Under the pieces are notes generated by a model, which saw only the letters and a list, made by a program, of their open reading frames with translations, ran no database searches and was not told the DNA's origin. Of a DNA stretch of 64,000 nucleotides, positions 1-9,366 are shown piece by piece. The DNA is from Aureibaculum algae (GTDB lineage Bacteria > Bacteroidota > Bacteroidia > Flavobacteriales > Flavobacteriaceae). Within the stretch, counting starts at the first letter, position 1; the number at the start of each line of letters is the position of its first letter. The translations under genes and the position numbers were made by a program. The stretch spans positions 248,001 through 312,000 of the forward strand of contig NZ_CP040749.1 of assembly GCF_006065315.1 (NCBI RefSeq), written 5' to 3'.

Positions 1-75
1 GCCGTTCACCTTGTATTAAATGACGAAGACCTCGAAGAATTTACACAAGCAATTAAAGCAGTAAATAAAAGCTAA
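1..75 (+). CDS. 3' end of an unidentified gene
   Basis: An open frame enters from the left edge and ends with TAA at 73-75, giving 24 C-terminal residues rich in acidic and small amino acids (ending in KAVNKS). This is too little to assign a family. The stop lies 4 bases from the stop of the next gene on the opposite strand, so the two genes converge with no room for a dedicated terminator. Confidence 0.55.
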   Translation, partial: AVHLVLNDEDLEEFTQAIKAVNKS

Positions 76-79
76 TAGT

Positions 80-946
80 TTAAAAATCGAAATAAAAGGC
101 CTTTTTCGTTCCAAATTTGGTAATTAATTGCTGAGCGTCAGTATTCGTAATTTTTATTGGACTTAACATTGGCGTTATTGTTTTTTTAGATTTATTTCTT
201 ACCTCTATAAAAATGTTATCAATTGAGAGATATTGATTTTCTTCATTTTTAAGAAAAAAGATAGAAATTTTTGAATGTTTATACGCCAATCCTTTTTCAG
301 CATTGCTAATTATATCTATACCCTGTTCTTTTAGATTTGTAATTATTTTATCTTCTGAATAAAAGGAGTTAAAATCATAATCTAAAGTTAATTTAGGATA
401 CCATTTATTGAATTTTTCAGAATAGGGATTTTCAGGAAATAACAATGTATATCTAATAGCTATAAAGAAAATGATTATGGCTTCAATAAGCCAAATAGCG
501 GTAAGTATTAACCCATTTACAGGGGCTTCCATAGTACCAAAACTCCAGGTGCCATAGGTATTAATTTCACCAATTATTAAAAAGAAGTTATTAGGATAAA
601 AGAAATAACTAATGAATTCGGATGCGTTTGGAATACTTCCCGTTGTTGTAAATAAAATAAAGGCAATCCAATGTGAGTAATAGACTGTAATTAAAGAAAA
701 TATAGTCAAGTAATGCCTTCTTGCTCTTGTTGTGATTTTAAATATTTTACCTGCTATTTGAACAGAAAATGCTACCGCAAAGCCTAATGCAATGGTTATA
801 ACAACGTTGAAATATATTATAGGAATTAAATAAGTCAAATTATAAAGCCAACCTAGAAATACTGATATTAAAAAAATAAATAGAAACCCCAGTATTGCAG
901 ATGTTGGGTTTGACTGATTGTTTGCTTTGTATTTAGAGAAATTCAT
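80..946 (-). CDS. Hypothetical multi-pass membrane protein
   Basis: This 288-residue protein has an N-terminal half made of about five hydrophobic segments (roughly residues 16-35, 40-65, 83-103, 115-130 and 147-168). A soluble C-terminal part of about 110 residues follows and ends in FYFDF. I do not recognise a family. There is no signal peptide, no catalytic motif and no repeat. The ATG at 944-946 is 26 bases downstream of the stop of the aminotransferase-like gene on the same strand, so both could be read from the promoter at 2145-2152. It is probably an inner-membrane protein of unknown role. Confidence 0.6.
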   Translation of the reverse strand: MNFSKYKANNQSNPTSAILGFLFIFLISVFLGWLYNLTYLIPIIYFNVVITIALGFAVAFSVQIAGKIFKITTRARRHYLTIFSLITVYYSHWIAFILFTTTGSIPNASEFISYFFYPNNFFLIIGEINTYGTWSFGTMEAPVNGLILTAIWLIEAIIIFFIAIRYTLLFPENPYSEKFNKWYPKLTLDYDFNSFYSEDKIITNLKEQGIDIISNAEKGLAYKHSKISIFFLKNEENQYLSIDNIFIEVRNKSKKTITPMLSPIKITNTDAQQLITKFGTKKAFYFDF

Positions 947-971
947 AAAAGAAAGGTGAGTTTTAGGTCTA

Positions 972-2123
972 TTATTTGTTTTTAAAACAACTCACAAATT
1001 TTTCAAAATCGGCTTCTGAATTATAAACACTAGGAGAAACTCTGATTGCATCACCACGATAAGAAACATGAATACTTTCTTGTTGAAATTTTGTTTTTAA
1101 ATTTTGTAAGTCAATATGCTTAGGTAAGTAAACACCAAATAGATGTTTGCTTCTGAAATCATCATCTTCAATAGAACATCCCAATTCCTGCAAATTGGAA
1201 ATCCCTTTTTTTGAAATAGAATTGCAATAATTTTGAAAATTTTCAGGTTGCCATTTTAATAATTGTCTGATGCTTTCAGTTAGCATCGGAACCAAAATAA
1301 AATTACTGCATTCCCCCATATTATAGCGTCCTGCTTTTGGTTGATAACCAGGATTGTAATTTACTAATTGCGTAAAATCTTCACTTTTATAACGGTTAAT
1401 CCAATTATTTTCAAGTGGCTCGCCATCGTTAAAATCGTCAGAATAATAGGCCATACCTAATCCGTACGGGCCCATTAGCCATTTGTAACCCACAGATATA
1501 ACGGCGTCTGGTTTAATTTCTTTAACGGAGAATGGAGCGGCTCCAATAAATTGAGAGCCATCAATAATTAATGCTGCGTTATACAATTTTGATTTTTCTC
1601 TAATAGCCCTTAAGTCAAATATTGTACCGTCTGCCCAATGAATTGGACCTAAACTAACCACAGCAGTTTTTTTGTTTATGGCATCTAATATATTTTTATT
1701 CCACGCTTTGCCTTTTCCTGTGAGATTTTTTGGAGTGGCAATTACTTTTATTGTTGCTTTTTTTTGGGCTGCTACTTTTTGCCAAGCATAAACATTACTA
1801 GGAAATTGAGCATCTACTATTATAATTTCGTCACCAGGTTCAAGTTTTACATTATTAGCGGCATTTGCTAAACCGTACGAGGCGGAAGGAATTATTGCTG
1901 TATTGTTAAAATCGGGTACATCAATTAGTTCAGCAAAAGCTTTTTTTAGCATTTCTGGACCGTTAAAAAAATCGTCAACACCAATTTTATGTGGAAAGCC
2001 TTGTTTTGATACTGCGTCATGTCCTGCTTTTTCAACACTTTTTAATTGCGGAGACATGTAAGCTCCATTAAGATATGTTATGGATTCAGGAAGGTTAAAT
2101 AATGATTTTTGATTTGTTAGCAT
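972..2123 (-). CDS. Class V aminotransferase-fold PLP enzyme (cysteine desulfurase / isopenicillin N epimerase-like)
   Basis: With the ATG at 2121-2123 the protein has 383 residues. It is a fold-type I PLP enzyme: a Gly-rich N-terminal substrate region (TYLNGAYMSP), a conserved Asp in LIIDGSQF, and the PLP lysine in the GYKWLMGPYG motif near residue 215. It lacks the C-terminal active-site Cys of SufS, so a true cysteine desulfurase role is unlikely; a kynureninase- or epimerase-like reaction fits better. An upstream TTG would extend the frame to 2147, but it lies inside the -7 box TATATTTG (2145-2152, minus strand). The ATG is therefore preferred. The gene shares its control region with the divergent iron operon, which hints at metal-responsive expression. 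The substrate is unknown. Confidence 0.8.
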   Translation of the reverse strand: MLTNQKSLFNLPESITYLNGAYMSPQLKSVEKAGHDAVSKQGFPHKIGVDDFFNGPEMLKKAFAELIDVPDFNNTAIIPSASYGLANAANNVKLEPGDEIIIVDAQFPSNVYAWQKVAAQKKATIKVIATPKNLTGKGKAWNKNILDAINKKTAVVSLGPIHWADGTIFDLRAIREKSKLYNAALIIDGSQFIGAAPFSVKEIKPDAVISVGYKWLMGPYGLGMAYYSDDFNDGEPLENNWINRYKSEDFTQLVNYNPGYQPKAGRYNMGECSNFILVPMLTESIRQLLKWQPENFQNYCNSISKKGISNLQELGCSIEDDDFRSKHLFGVYLPKHIDLQNLKTKFQQESIHVSYRGDAIRVSPSVYNSEADFEKFVSCFKNK

Positions 2124-2144
2124 GTCTAGTGGTGATTTGAATCT

Positions 2145-2152
2145 CAAATATA
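2145..2152 (-). promoter_or_regulatory. -7 box of the aminotransferase-like gene
   Basis: The minus strand reads TATATTTG, a full match to the Bacteroidota -7 consensus TAnnTTTG. It implies a transcript start near 2138 and a short leader before the ATG at 2123. The nearest edge of the metal-box palindrome (2171-2192) is 18 bases upstream, in the place of the -33 element. Confidence 0.55.
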
Positions 2153-2170
2153 AGATTATAAATTTAACTT

Positions 2171-2192
2171 ATTTTTAGGGTTGACTAAAAAT
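2171..2192. promoter_or_regulatory. Probable DtxR/MntR-family operator (metal box)
   Basis: This is a perfect inverted repeat: ATTTTTAG (2171-2178), six bases GGTTGA, then CTAAAAAT (2185-2192). The core TTAGG...CTAA resembles half-sites of DtxR/IdeR boxes. It lies almost midway between the divergent -7 boxes at 2145-2152 and 2215-2222 (gaps of 18 and 22 bases). A regulator bound here would cover the -33 region of both promoters. The obvious candidate is the DtxR-family regulator encoded next to it, which would make the operon autoregulated. Confidence 0.6.
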
Positions 2193-2214
2193 ATTTTTAA
2201 TAAATTTAAAAACG

Positions 2215-2222
2215 TATATTTG
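2215..2222 (+). promoter_or_regulatory. -7 box of the dtxR-feo operon
   Basis: TATATTTG matches TAnnTTTG exactly. It lies 18 bases upstream of the ATG at 2241, which argues against the longer frame starting with TTG at 2181 inside the operator. Confidence 0.55.
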
Positions 2223-2240
2223 CATAGTCAAAATTATTAT

Positions 2241-2897
2241 ATGCTTAGTTCTTCTGAAGAAAATTATTTAAAATCGATTTATCATCTTGAGCTTCTTGAG
2301 CCCAAAGGGGTTAGCACGAACGCTATTGCAAAAAAAATGAACACAAAAGCATCATCTGTAACGGATATGATGCAGAAGTTATCTGATAAAAAACTAGTAG
2401 TTTATAAAAAATATCAAGGTGTTCAACTTTCTAAAGAGGGAAAAGGAATTGCAGTTTATTTGGTAAGAAAACATCGTTTATGGGAAAGTTTTTTAGTAGA
2501 TAAATTAGATTTTGCTTGGGATGAAGTGCATGAAATCGCCGAACAGCTAGAGCATATAAAGTCAGACGATTTGGTGGATAAGCTAGATGAATTTTTAGAT
2601 TTTCCAACGATAGACCCACATGGAGACCCTATTCCAGATAAGGATGGTAATATTACCAGAAGGGAAAAAATTCAATTGTCTTATTTAGAGGTAAACCAAG
2701 AAAGTACTTTGTTAGGGGTTAAAGATTCGTCAGACGAATTTTTAAGATATTTAGATAAAAACGAGATTGCAATAGGTCAAAAAATTACCGTACTCGCTAA
2801 AGAGCCTTTTGATAATTCTTTAACTATAAAAGTTGGAAAAAAGGAGATGTTAATTTCACAAAAAGCGGCTCATAACTTATATTTAATAAAAAAATGA
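2241..2897 (+). CDS. DtxR/MntR-family metal-dependent transcriptional regulator
   Basis: This is a 218-residue regulator with an N-terminal winged helix (about residues 1-65; the recognition helix includes SSVTDMMQKL). A metal-binding and dimerisation domain follows (about 70-135, HRLWESF and the AEQLEH motif), then the conserved DPHGDPIP turn and a C-terminal SH3/FeoA-like domain (about 150-218). The residue at the position of DtxR Cys102 is Glu, as in MntR, so metal choice cannot be read from sequence alone. The neighbouring feo genes suggest Fe(II). The start was chosen at ATG 2241 because it follows the -7 box at 2215-2222. It overlaps the next gene by ATGA, indicating translational coupling. 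Probable role: repressor of its own operon and of the divergent gene. Confidence 0.88.
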   Translation: MLSSSEENYLKSIYHLELLEPKGVSTNAIAKKMNTKASSVTDMMQKLSDKKLVVYKKYQGVQLSKEGKGIAVYLVRKHRLWESFLVDKLDFAWDEVHEIAEQLEHIKSDDLVDKLDEFLDFPTIDPHGDPIPDKDGNITRREKIQLSYLEVNQESTLLGVKDSSDEFLRYLDKNEIAIGQKITVLAKEPFDNSLTIKVGKKEMLISQKAAHNLYLIKK

Positions 2898-3928
2898 ATT
2901 ACAATCCAACACATGCATTGTTAATATTTTTCGGACTGGTTTTGATATCTTATTTATTATTTAGACCAAAATCAGGATGGTTTTGGGTCATTAAGAATAA
3001 TTTAAAATCAAACGAAAAAATAGTTATTGAAGATGTTTTAAAACAATTATATCACACCGAGAATGCTGGAAAAGACATGAATTTACATGAGCTAAGTAAT
3101 TCATTGAAATTTGATGAAAGAACTATAGTTGATGTTATTAAAAAAATGACAATTATTGAATTGATAACCTTTGATGGCGAAAATTTAAAATTAACGGATT
3201 CTGGTAGAGATTATGCATTGCGAATTGTAAGAGTGCATAGGCTTTGGGAAAAATATTTAGCAGAAAAAACAGGTTTTGATAAAATGGAGTGGCACGATCG
3301 AGCAGAAGATATGGAGCATAAATTGAGTCATGAAGAAACTGATTTGCTAGCCACACGTTTAGGAAATCCTCAATATGATCCACATGGAGATCCTATTCCC
3401 ACCAAATTAGGAAAAGTGGCTGATTTAGAAGGTGAGTTTTTGTCATCTTTAAAAGTTGGTTCTGTTGGTAGAATAGTGCATATAGAAGATGAGCCTGATG
3501 TAATTTATAAACAAATACTTGCAGAGAAAATTCATATTGGTTCTCAAATAAGAGTTATAGAGAATAATAAAGAACGCGTGGTTTTTTATGCGGAAGGTCA
3601 AGAGTTTGTTCTGGCTCCAATAGTAGCGGCAAATATTACCATTACACTTCTTGAAAAAGAAGAATCATTGGAAGAGAATATGGCCAGATTATCTAGTTTA
3701 AAAGATAATGAAGAGGCTTCTATTATAGGAATTTCAAAAGAAAGTAGAGGAGATAGTAGAAGAAGATTATTGGATTTAGGATTTGTAAGGGGAGCTAAAA
3801 TAAGCATCGATTTAGAGAGCCCTTTTGGCAATCCTATTGCTTATTTAATTAAAGGTACCAGCATTGCTTTAAGGCATGATCAAGCTTCTAAAATTCTCAT
3901 CAAAAAGGGTATAGAAAATGGAAAATAA
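2894..3928 (+). CDS. Membrane-anchored DtxR-like protein fused to FeoA domain(s)
   Basis: This 344-residue protein has an unusual layout. One transmembrane segment (about residues 8-24) precedes a winged helix (about 40-100) and a DtxR dimerisation/metal domain (about 105-175, HRLWEKY, AEDMEH and DPHGDPIP). An SH3/FeoA-like domain follows (about 180-255), then a clear FeoA domain (about 265-340, RRRLLDLGF ... SPFGNPIAY ... IALR). Soluble DtxR proteins have no membrane anchor. The FeoA part probably serves the FeoB encoded directly downstream, because no separate feoA is present. The DtxR part may act as a metal sensor for the transporter rather than as a classical repressor; that is inference. 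It overlaps the upstream gene by 4 bases and the downstream GTPase gene by 11. Confidence 0.82.
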   Translation: MNYNPTHALLIFFGLVLISYLLFRPKSGWFWVIKNNLKSNEKIVIEDVLKQLYHTENAGKDMNLHELSNSLKFDERTIVDVIKKMTIIELITFDGENLKLTDSGRDYALRIVRVHRLWEKYLAEKTGFDKMEWHDRAEDMEHKLSHEETDLLATRLGNPQYDPHGDPIPTKLGKVADLEGEFLSSLKVGSVGRIVHIEDEPDVIYKQILAEKIHIGSQIRVIENNKERVVFYAEGQEFVLAPIVAANITITLLEKEESLEENMARLSSLKDNEEASIIGISKESRGDSRRRLLDLGFVRGAKISIDLESPFGNPIAYLIKGTSIALRHDQASKILIKKGIENGK

Positions 3929-4682
3929 AGTAAATAGTGCATGTGAAACTTGCCCGCAATTTAATGCGAAAGGATTAAAAAAGTTAGGCGTTCATACCGA
4001 TAATATTGACTATGTAGTCGCTTTAGCGGGTAATCCTAATACAGGAAAAAGTACCGTTTTTAATGCATTAACCGGTTTGCGTCAACATACGGGAAATTGG
4101 CCTGGTAAAACGGTGGTTAGGGCTGAAGGTGCTTTTGAGTATAATGACAGTAAATTTAAATTGGTTGATTTACCAGGAACCTATTCGCTGCTATCTACAT
4201 CGCAAGATGAGGAGGTGGCACGAGATTTTATTCTTTTCGGAAAGCCTAATGTAACGGTAATTGTTGTAGATGCCAGTAGGTTAGAGCGAAATCTAAATTT
4301 AGTATTGCAAATATTAGAGATTACAGATAAAGCAGTGTTATGCTTAAATCTTATGGATGAGGCCAAAAGAAATAACATTAAAATAGATGAAAGAACGCTC
4401 TCTAGAGATTTGGGAATACCAGTAGTGCCAACGAGTGCTCGATTTAACGAAGGGATTCCTGATTTAATACAAACGATTAGCGAAGTGGCTTCAGGAAAAA
4501 TAATTTGTAAACCACATAGAATAAAAAATGTACCCAAAAAAATTGAAGATGCTGTTGAAAAGTTGAGTACAGAGATAAAAAAACAGTTTCCAACGATACC
4601 AAATAGTCGATGGATTGCCTTTAGATTGTTAGAAGGTGATAATCGTATTATAAAAGCGTTAAAAACAGGTGAATTTGCTTAA
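3918..4682 (+). CDS. feoB: FeoB GTPase half (ferrous iron transport, split FeoB)
   Basis: These 254 residues form the cytoplasmic G domain of FeoB: G1 GNPNTGKST, switch [10 protein letters not shown]3 DLPGTYS, G4 NLMDEAK and a G5-like TSAR. An N-terminal extension carries a CETC pair, as in the FeoB subgroup with a short Cys-containing N-terminus. The protein stops with TAA at 4680-4682 in the linker that normally leads into the permease. The permease frame resumes in the same reading phase at ATG 4692, after a second in-frame TAA at 4686-4688. A GTPase-only protein can still couple to the permease if the two associate. FeoB is normally one chain of about 650-800 residues. Confidence 0.88.
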   Translation: MENKVNSACETCPQFNAKGLKKLGVHTDNIDYVVALAGNPNTGKSTVFNALTGLRQHTGNWPGKTVVRAEGAFEYNDSKFKLVDLPGTYSLLSTSQDEEVARDFILFGKPNVTVIVVDASRLERNLNLVLQILEITDKAVLCLNLMDEAKRNNIKIDERTLSRDLGIPVVPTSARFNEGIPDLIQTISEVASGKIICKPHRIKNVPKKIEDAVEKLSTEIKKQFPTIPNSRWIAFRLLEGDNRIIKALKTGEFA

Positions 4683-4691
4683 AAATAACAA

Positions 4692-6107
4692 ATGAATAAA
4701 GACGAGATAGAAAATTTAATAACCTTATCTTCAGATTTACGCTGGAAAATCGGCGACGATTTTCACGATAGTTTAGCAGAAGGTATTTATGCTGATGCTT
4801 CTGAAATTTCAAATGCATCAGTAAGCAAAGATAATGAGAAGAAAAAGTTTCGTTTAGATGCGAAGATTGATAGAATTGTAACGAGTAAAACGTGGGGATT
4901 TCCAATCATGTTTTTAGTGTTGGCTTTGATATTATGGATTACAATTATAGGTGCTAATTACCCATCAGCTATGTTAGCTGATGTATTGTTAGATGTTGTT
5001 CATCCCTTTTTAAAAGGATTGGCAGCGAGTATAGGAATGCCGTGGTGGTTAGACGGATTTTTAATTGATGGTGTTTATTTAGCTGTTGCATGGGTTATTG
5101 CTGTAATGTTGCCGCCTATGGCTATCTTTTTTCCGTTATTTACATTGCTTGAAGATTTTGGATATTTACCCAGAGTAGCATTTAATATGGACTATTTGTT
5201 TAAAAAATCTGGAGCTCATGGTAAACAAGCATTAACGATGAGTATGGGTTTTGGCTGTAACGCTGCAGGGGTAGTAGCAACACGAATTATTGATAGTCCC
5301 AGAGAACGTTTGATCGCAATAATTACTAATAATTTTTCATTGTGTAATGGTCGTTGGCCTACTCAGATATTAATAGCTACAATTTTTATAGGTGCCGTAG
5401 TTCCTTCTTCACTTTCAACCGTAGCTTCTATGTCAGCCGTTATTGGAATTGCAATTTTAGGAATATTTTTTATGTTTTTAACATCTTGGGCTCTAACAAA
5501 AACGGTGTTAAAAGGAGAGGTTTCTACTTTTAATTTGGAATTACCACCTTATCGTCCTCCAAGAGTATTAAAAACAATTTATACTTCATTAATAGACAGA
5601 ACTTTAATTGTTTTATGGAGAGCTATTGTTTTTGCGGCTCCGGCCGGTGCGGTAATATGGTTAATCTCAAATATTTATATAGGTAATGAAAGTATCGCCG
5701 CTTGGACTATAGATTCTTTAGATAGTTTTGGTTTTCTACTAGGTTTAAATGGAGTCATTTTATTGGCCTATATCGTAGCTATTCCAGCAAATGAAATTGT
5801 TATACCAACTATTTTAATGTTAACTGTTTTGGTTACTGGTGTTACAGGAGGTGAAGGTGCAGGAGTTATGTTTGAATTAGATTCAGTAAATGCCACAGGC
5901 GATTTATTACGATCAGGAGGTTGGACCTTACTTACAGCGGTTAATTTGATGTTATTTAGCTTGTTGCACAATCCGTGTAGTACAACTATTTATACCATAT
6001 ATAAAGAAACAAACAGTTTAAAATGGACAACCGTAGCCACAATTTTACCTGTAATTATGGGATTTGTAGTTACTTTTTTAGTTGCACAAATTTGGCGATT
6101 GTTTTGA
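4692..6107 (+). CDS. feoB: FeoB permease half (nucleoside-recognition/Gate domains)
   Basis: This 471-residue, multi-pass membrane protein has the two Gate domains and the FeoB C-terminal region. The diagnostic motifs are [14 protein letters not shown] and [13 protein letters not shown], with the conserved membrane cysteines, and LLHNPCSTT near the C-terminus. About 8-9 hydrophobic segments are visible. It would conduct Fe(II) across the inner membrane together with the GTPase encoded 9 bases upstream. The first 60 residues (ending in a charged stretch before the first membrane segment) correspond to the linker after the G domain. Both halves are intact and similar in codon use to their neighbours, so a working split transporter is more likely than a decayed gene. 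Confidence 0.88.
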   Translation: MNKDEIENLITLSSDLRWKIGDDFHDSLAEGIYADASEISNASVSKDNEKKKFRLDAKIDRIVTSKTWGFPIMFLVLALILWITIIGANYPSAMLADVLLDVVHPFLKGLAASIGMPWWLDGFLIDGVYLAVAWVIAVMLPPMAIFFPLFTLLEDFGYLPRVAFNMDYLFKKSGAHGKQALTMSMGFGCNAAGVVATRIIDSPRERLIAIITNNFSLCNGRWPTQILIATIFIGAVVPSSLSTVASMSAVIGIAILGIFFMFLTSWALTKTVLKGEVSTFNLELPPYRPPRVLKTIYTSLIDRTLIVLWRAIVFAAPAGAVIWLISNIYIGNESIAAWTIDSLDSFGFLLGLNGVILLAYIVAIPANEIVIPTILMLTVLVTGVTGGEGAGVMFELDSVNATGDLLRSGGWTLLTAVNLMLFSLLHNPCSTTIYTIYKETNSLKWTTVATILPVIMGFVVTFLVAQIWRLF

Positions 6108-6135
6108 TATAATATACTTTTATAAAAAAATCGAT

Positions 6136-9100
6136 TTGCAACCATCAACATTTCAAGTTTATAATGCATCCGCAGGAAGTGGTAAAACATTTACGCTTGT
6201 AAAGTCTTATGTAAAGATTTTATTAGAAACGGAAGAGACGTATCGTTTTCAACATATTTTAGCCGTAACCTTTACCAATAAAGCCGCGGCAGAAATGAAA
6301 ACAAGGGTGATAGAAAATCTAAGAGCGTTTTCTAATCCTGATATTTTAAAAAATAAAACGGATCTTTTCAAGACCATAGAAGCTGATTTTTTAAAGGAAG
6401 GAATAATTGTAAATGATATTGCATTACATCAACGCTCCAAAAAAGTAGTAAATGCTATTCTTCAAAATTACTCTGCATTTAATATAACCACCATTGATAG
6501 TTTTACGCATCGGTTAATTCGAAGTTTTGCTCATGATTTGGGACTGTCGCTTAATTTTGATGTTGAAATGGATGCCAATTCGTTATTAGACGAGGCTGTA
6601 GATCAACTTATTTCTCAAATTGGTGAAGATGCTGAATTAACAACTATTTTAATCGATTTTGCTCTACAGAAAACTGATGATGATAAGTCGTGGGATATAA
6701 CGCGAGAGCTAAAAGAAATTGCCAAAATATTATTGAATGAAAATGATAAAATACAGCTTGAAAAAATTCAAGAAAAACCAATAAAAGATTTTATTGACTT
6801 AAAAAATCAGTTATTAAAAGATCAAAAATTACTAGAAAACCAATTCAAGTCAATTGGTGAAGAAGGTATAAAGATTATTGAAAATTTGGGATTGAATTTC
6901 AATGACTTTTTTCGGTCAATGTTACCCAATCATTTTAAAAATATAGCTTACAATTTAGAAAAGGCCAAATTTTTTAGTGTAAATAGCTTAAGAGAAAAAG
7001 TAACGAATCAAGAGTTTTATGCAAAATCAAAATCGCCCGATATAAAAGCAGCCATTGATGGTGTAGCCTCTGAATTAAGCTCCTTGTATTTTGAGTCTGA
7101 AAAAATATATCAAGAATATATTTTAAAGCAACTTTTTCTTAAGAACTTAATACCACTTGCAGTATTAAGTCGTATTAACAAGACGTTAAACGAGATAAAA
7201 GAAGAAAAGAATATTCGCTTAAATGCCGAGTTTAATCAACTTATAAGTAAAAATTTACAAGATCAACCGGCACCTTATATTTACGAGCGTATTGGTGAAA
7301 AATTCAAGCATTATTTTATTGATGAAATGCAAGATACATCCTTGCTGCAATGGCATAATATTATTCCATTAATAAAAAACGCCTTGTCTCAAGAACATAC
7401 CGGATTGCTTTTGGTGGGCGATACCAAACAGTCCATTTATCGTTGGCGAGGAAGTGAGCCAGAACAGTTCCTTAAATTGGCTCAAGAAGGAGATACTCAT
7501 GCTCATAACCCTTTTCATATAAAAAAGGAGTTACGGTCTTTAGAAACGAATTATCGAAGTTATACGGAGGTTATTAATTTTAACAACAACTTTTTTCAAT
7601 ACATTTCTAATTATTTTAATGAAGTTGATTACAAGGATATTTACTTTAATGAGAATAAGCAGCAACAAACCAATAAAGTGGGCGGATATGTTTCACTATC
7701 TTTTGTTGAAAAAGGCTTAGTTGCTGACGAAAAGGGGTTGGCTTATGGAGAAAAAGTACTTCAGATTATAAAAAATGCAGCGGAAGATTTTCAATTAAAT
7801 GAAATTTGTGTACTCACAAGAACAAAGAAACATGGCGTTGCTATTGCCAATTTTTTAACAGAAAATAATGTCGATATTATCAGTTCAGAAACGTTGTTAT
7901 TACAGAATTCTGAAAAGGTTAATTATGTGATTGATGTATTAACATATCTTCAAAATAACAACGATAAAGAGGCGAAGTTTAACCTGCTCTATTTTTTATA
8001 TAATCATTTAGGTGTGACTAGCGATAAGCACTTGTTTTTTAAAGAATTAATTGACTTATCTGTCGTTGAGTTATTTCAGTTTTTAAACGATTTTAAAATT
8101 GACTTTGATCCTAAAGAGATTGGACAATTACCACTTTATGAAAGTGTTGAATATATTTTAAGAAGCGTTAATTTTAATGAAACTTCTGATGCCTATTTAC
8201 AATTCTTTTTAGATGAGGTATTAAAATATTCACTAAAAAAATCGACGGATACCCGAGCGTTTTTAGAATTTTGGAAAGATAAAAAAGATAAGCTCAGTAT
8301 CGTAGTGCCTGAAGAAAAAAATGCCGTTCAGATTATGACCATTCATAAGTCTAAAGGACTGGAATTTCCAGTAGTTATTTTTCCTTTCGATTTAGATATT
8401 TATAGAGATATGGGGTCTAAAGGTTGGTATTCGATTGAAAACCCTGAGGACTTTAATAATTTTGAGACTTTATTGGTCAATCAGAGTAAATCGTTAGAGA
8501 ATATTGGCGAACTAGGCCAGCAGTTGTATCAATCCTATCGAAATGAAAAGGAATTGGATAATATTAATTTGTTATATGTCACTTTTACAAGAGCAATTGA
8601 GCAATTATATATTATTGGAGAGCAAAAAACGTTAAAGGATAAACCTACTTCTTCTTCTCAATTTTTAATGGATTTCTTGGATAAAAAAGGCGAATGGAGT
8701 GAGACGAAAACGGAATATACTTTTGGAAATAAAGAAAGAGTTTCTGTTAAACCTGAGGACAAGAAAAACACGGTACAATTTAATCAATTAATGAGTACTT
8801 CTTGGCAATCGCATAACATTGCCATTGTGGCAAATTCTTCATTGTTATGGGATAGTGAGCGAGGTGAATCTATTAAATATGGTAATTTAATTCACGAATT
8901 GATGTCTCAGATAAAAACTGCAGATGATATTGAGGAGGTTATTGAAAAATATGTGAGTTTAGGGAATATTGTTGCGAGTGACAAGGAAACTATTAGTGGT
9001 TTAATCCATCAAATAGTATCACATCCAAGTTTAGAAAGTTATTACCAGCAGAACAATACCGTCTATAACGAACGTGAGATCTTTACAGAGTTAGGTGAGA

Positions 9101-9297
9101 TTATCATACCAGATCGCTTGGTGATTGACGAAGATAATAATGCCACAATAATCGATTATAAAACAGGAAAACCAGAAAAAAAATACCATCATCAACTGAA
9201 TAGTTATGCCAATGTTGTATTTCAATTGGGCTATACAGTTGCTAAGAAGATGTTGGTTTATATAGATGAAGATATCGCTGTAGAAGAGGTATTATAA
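6136..9297 (+). CDS. UvrD-type helicase with PD-(D/E)XK nuclease domain (RecB/AddA-like)
   Basis: This protein of about 1053 residues belongs to the helicase superfamily 1. Seen motifs are Walker A ASAGSGKT (residues 11-18), motif Ia TFTNKAAAEM, motif II DEMQDTS, motif III VGDTKQSIYRWRGS, motif IV TNYRS, motif V TIHKSKGLEF and motif VI VTFTRAIEQLY. The C-terminal nuclease has GNLIHELM, then IPDRLVIDED and IIDYKTGK. It should process double-strand DNA ends for recombination, usually with an AddB-like partner, which is not in this window. TTG at 6136 puts Walker A at the usual distance from the N-terminus. A TTG at 6082 would overlap feoB by 26 bases and add an atypical leader, so the exact start is uncertain. 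Confidence 0.87.
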   Translation: MQPSTFQVYNASAGSGKTFTLVKSYVKILLETEETYRFQHILAVTFTNKAAAEMKTRVIENLRAFSNPDILKNKTDLFKTIEADFLKEGIIVNDIALHQRSKKVVNAILQNYSAFNITTIDSFTHRLIRSFAHDLGLSLNFDVEMDANSLLDEAVDQLISQIGEDAELTTILIDFALQKTDDDKSWDITRELKEIAKILLNENDKIQLEKIQEKPIKDFIDLKNQLLKDQKLLENQFKSIGEEGIKIIENLGLNFNDFFRSMLPNHFKNIAYNLEKAKFFSVNSLREKVTNQEFYAKSKSPDIKAAIDGVASELSSLYFESEKIYQEYILKQLFLKNLIPLAVLSRINKTLNEIKEEKNIRLNAEFNQLISKNLQDQPAPYIYERIGEKFKHYFIDEMQDTSLLQWHNIIPLIKNALSQEHTGLLLVGDTKQSIYRWRGSEPEQFLKLAQEGDTHAHNPFHIKKELRSLETNYRSYTEVINFNNNFFQYISNYFNEVDYKDIYFNENKQQQTNKVGGYVSLSFVEKGLVADEKGLAYGEKVLQIIKNAAEDFQLNEICVLTRTKKHGVAIANFLTENNVDIISSETLLLQNSEKVNYVIDVLTYLQNNNDKEAKFNLLYFLYNHLGVTSDKHLFFKELIDLSVVELFQFLNDFKIDFDPKEIGQLPLYESVEYILRSVNFNETSDAYLQFFLDEVLKYSLKKSTDTRAFLEFWKDKKDKLSIVVPEEKNAVQIMTIHKSKGLEFPVVIFPFDLDIYRDMGSKGWYSIENPEDFNNFETLLVNQSKSLENIGELGQQLYQSYRNEKELDNINLLYVTFTRAIEQLYIIGEQKTLKDKPTSSSQFLMDFLDKKGEWSETKTEYTFGNKERVSVKPEDKKNTVQFNQLMSTSWQSHNIAIVANSSLLWDSERGESIKYGNLIHELMSQIKTADDIEEVIEKYVSLGNIVASDKETISGLIHQIVSHPSLESYYQQNNTVYNEREIFTELGEIIIPDRLVIDEDNNATIIDYKTGKPEKKYHHQLNSYANVVFQLGYTVAKKMLVYIDEDIAVEEVL

Positions 9298-9366
9298 TTA
9301 CGTGATTTTAAATTAAATTGTCCTATTAAATCTCAAACCGCTACTTTTGAGCTTTAAACCTAACCT

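Noticed and set aside
2171..2192. Fur box reading of the palindrome
   Set aside because: It lacks the GATAAT hexamer pattern of Fur boxes, while the TTAGG...CTAA core fits DtxR-type sites better.
2181..2240. N-terminal extension of the DtxR regulator from TTG 2181
   Set aside because: It begins inside the operator palindrome and crosses the -7 box; ATG 2241 gives the normal family N-terminus.
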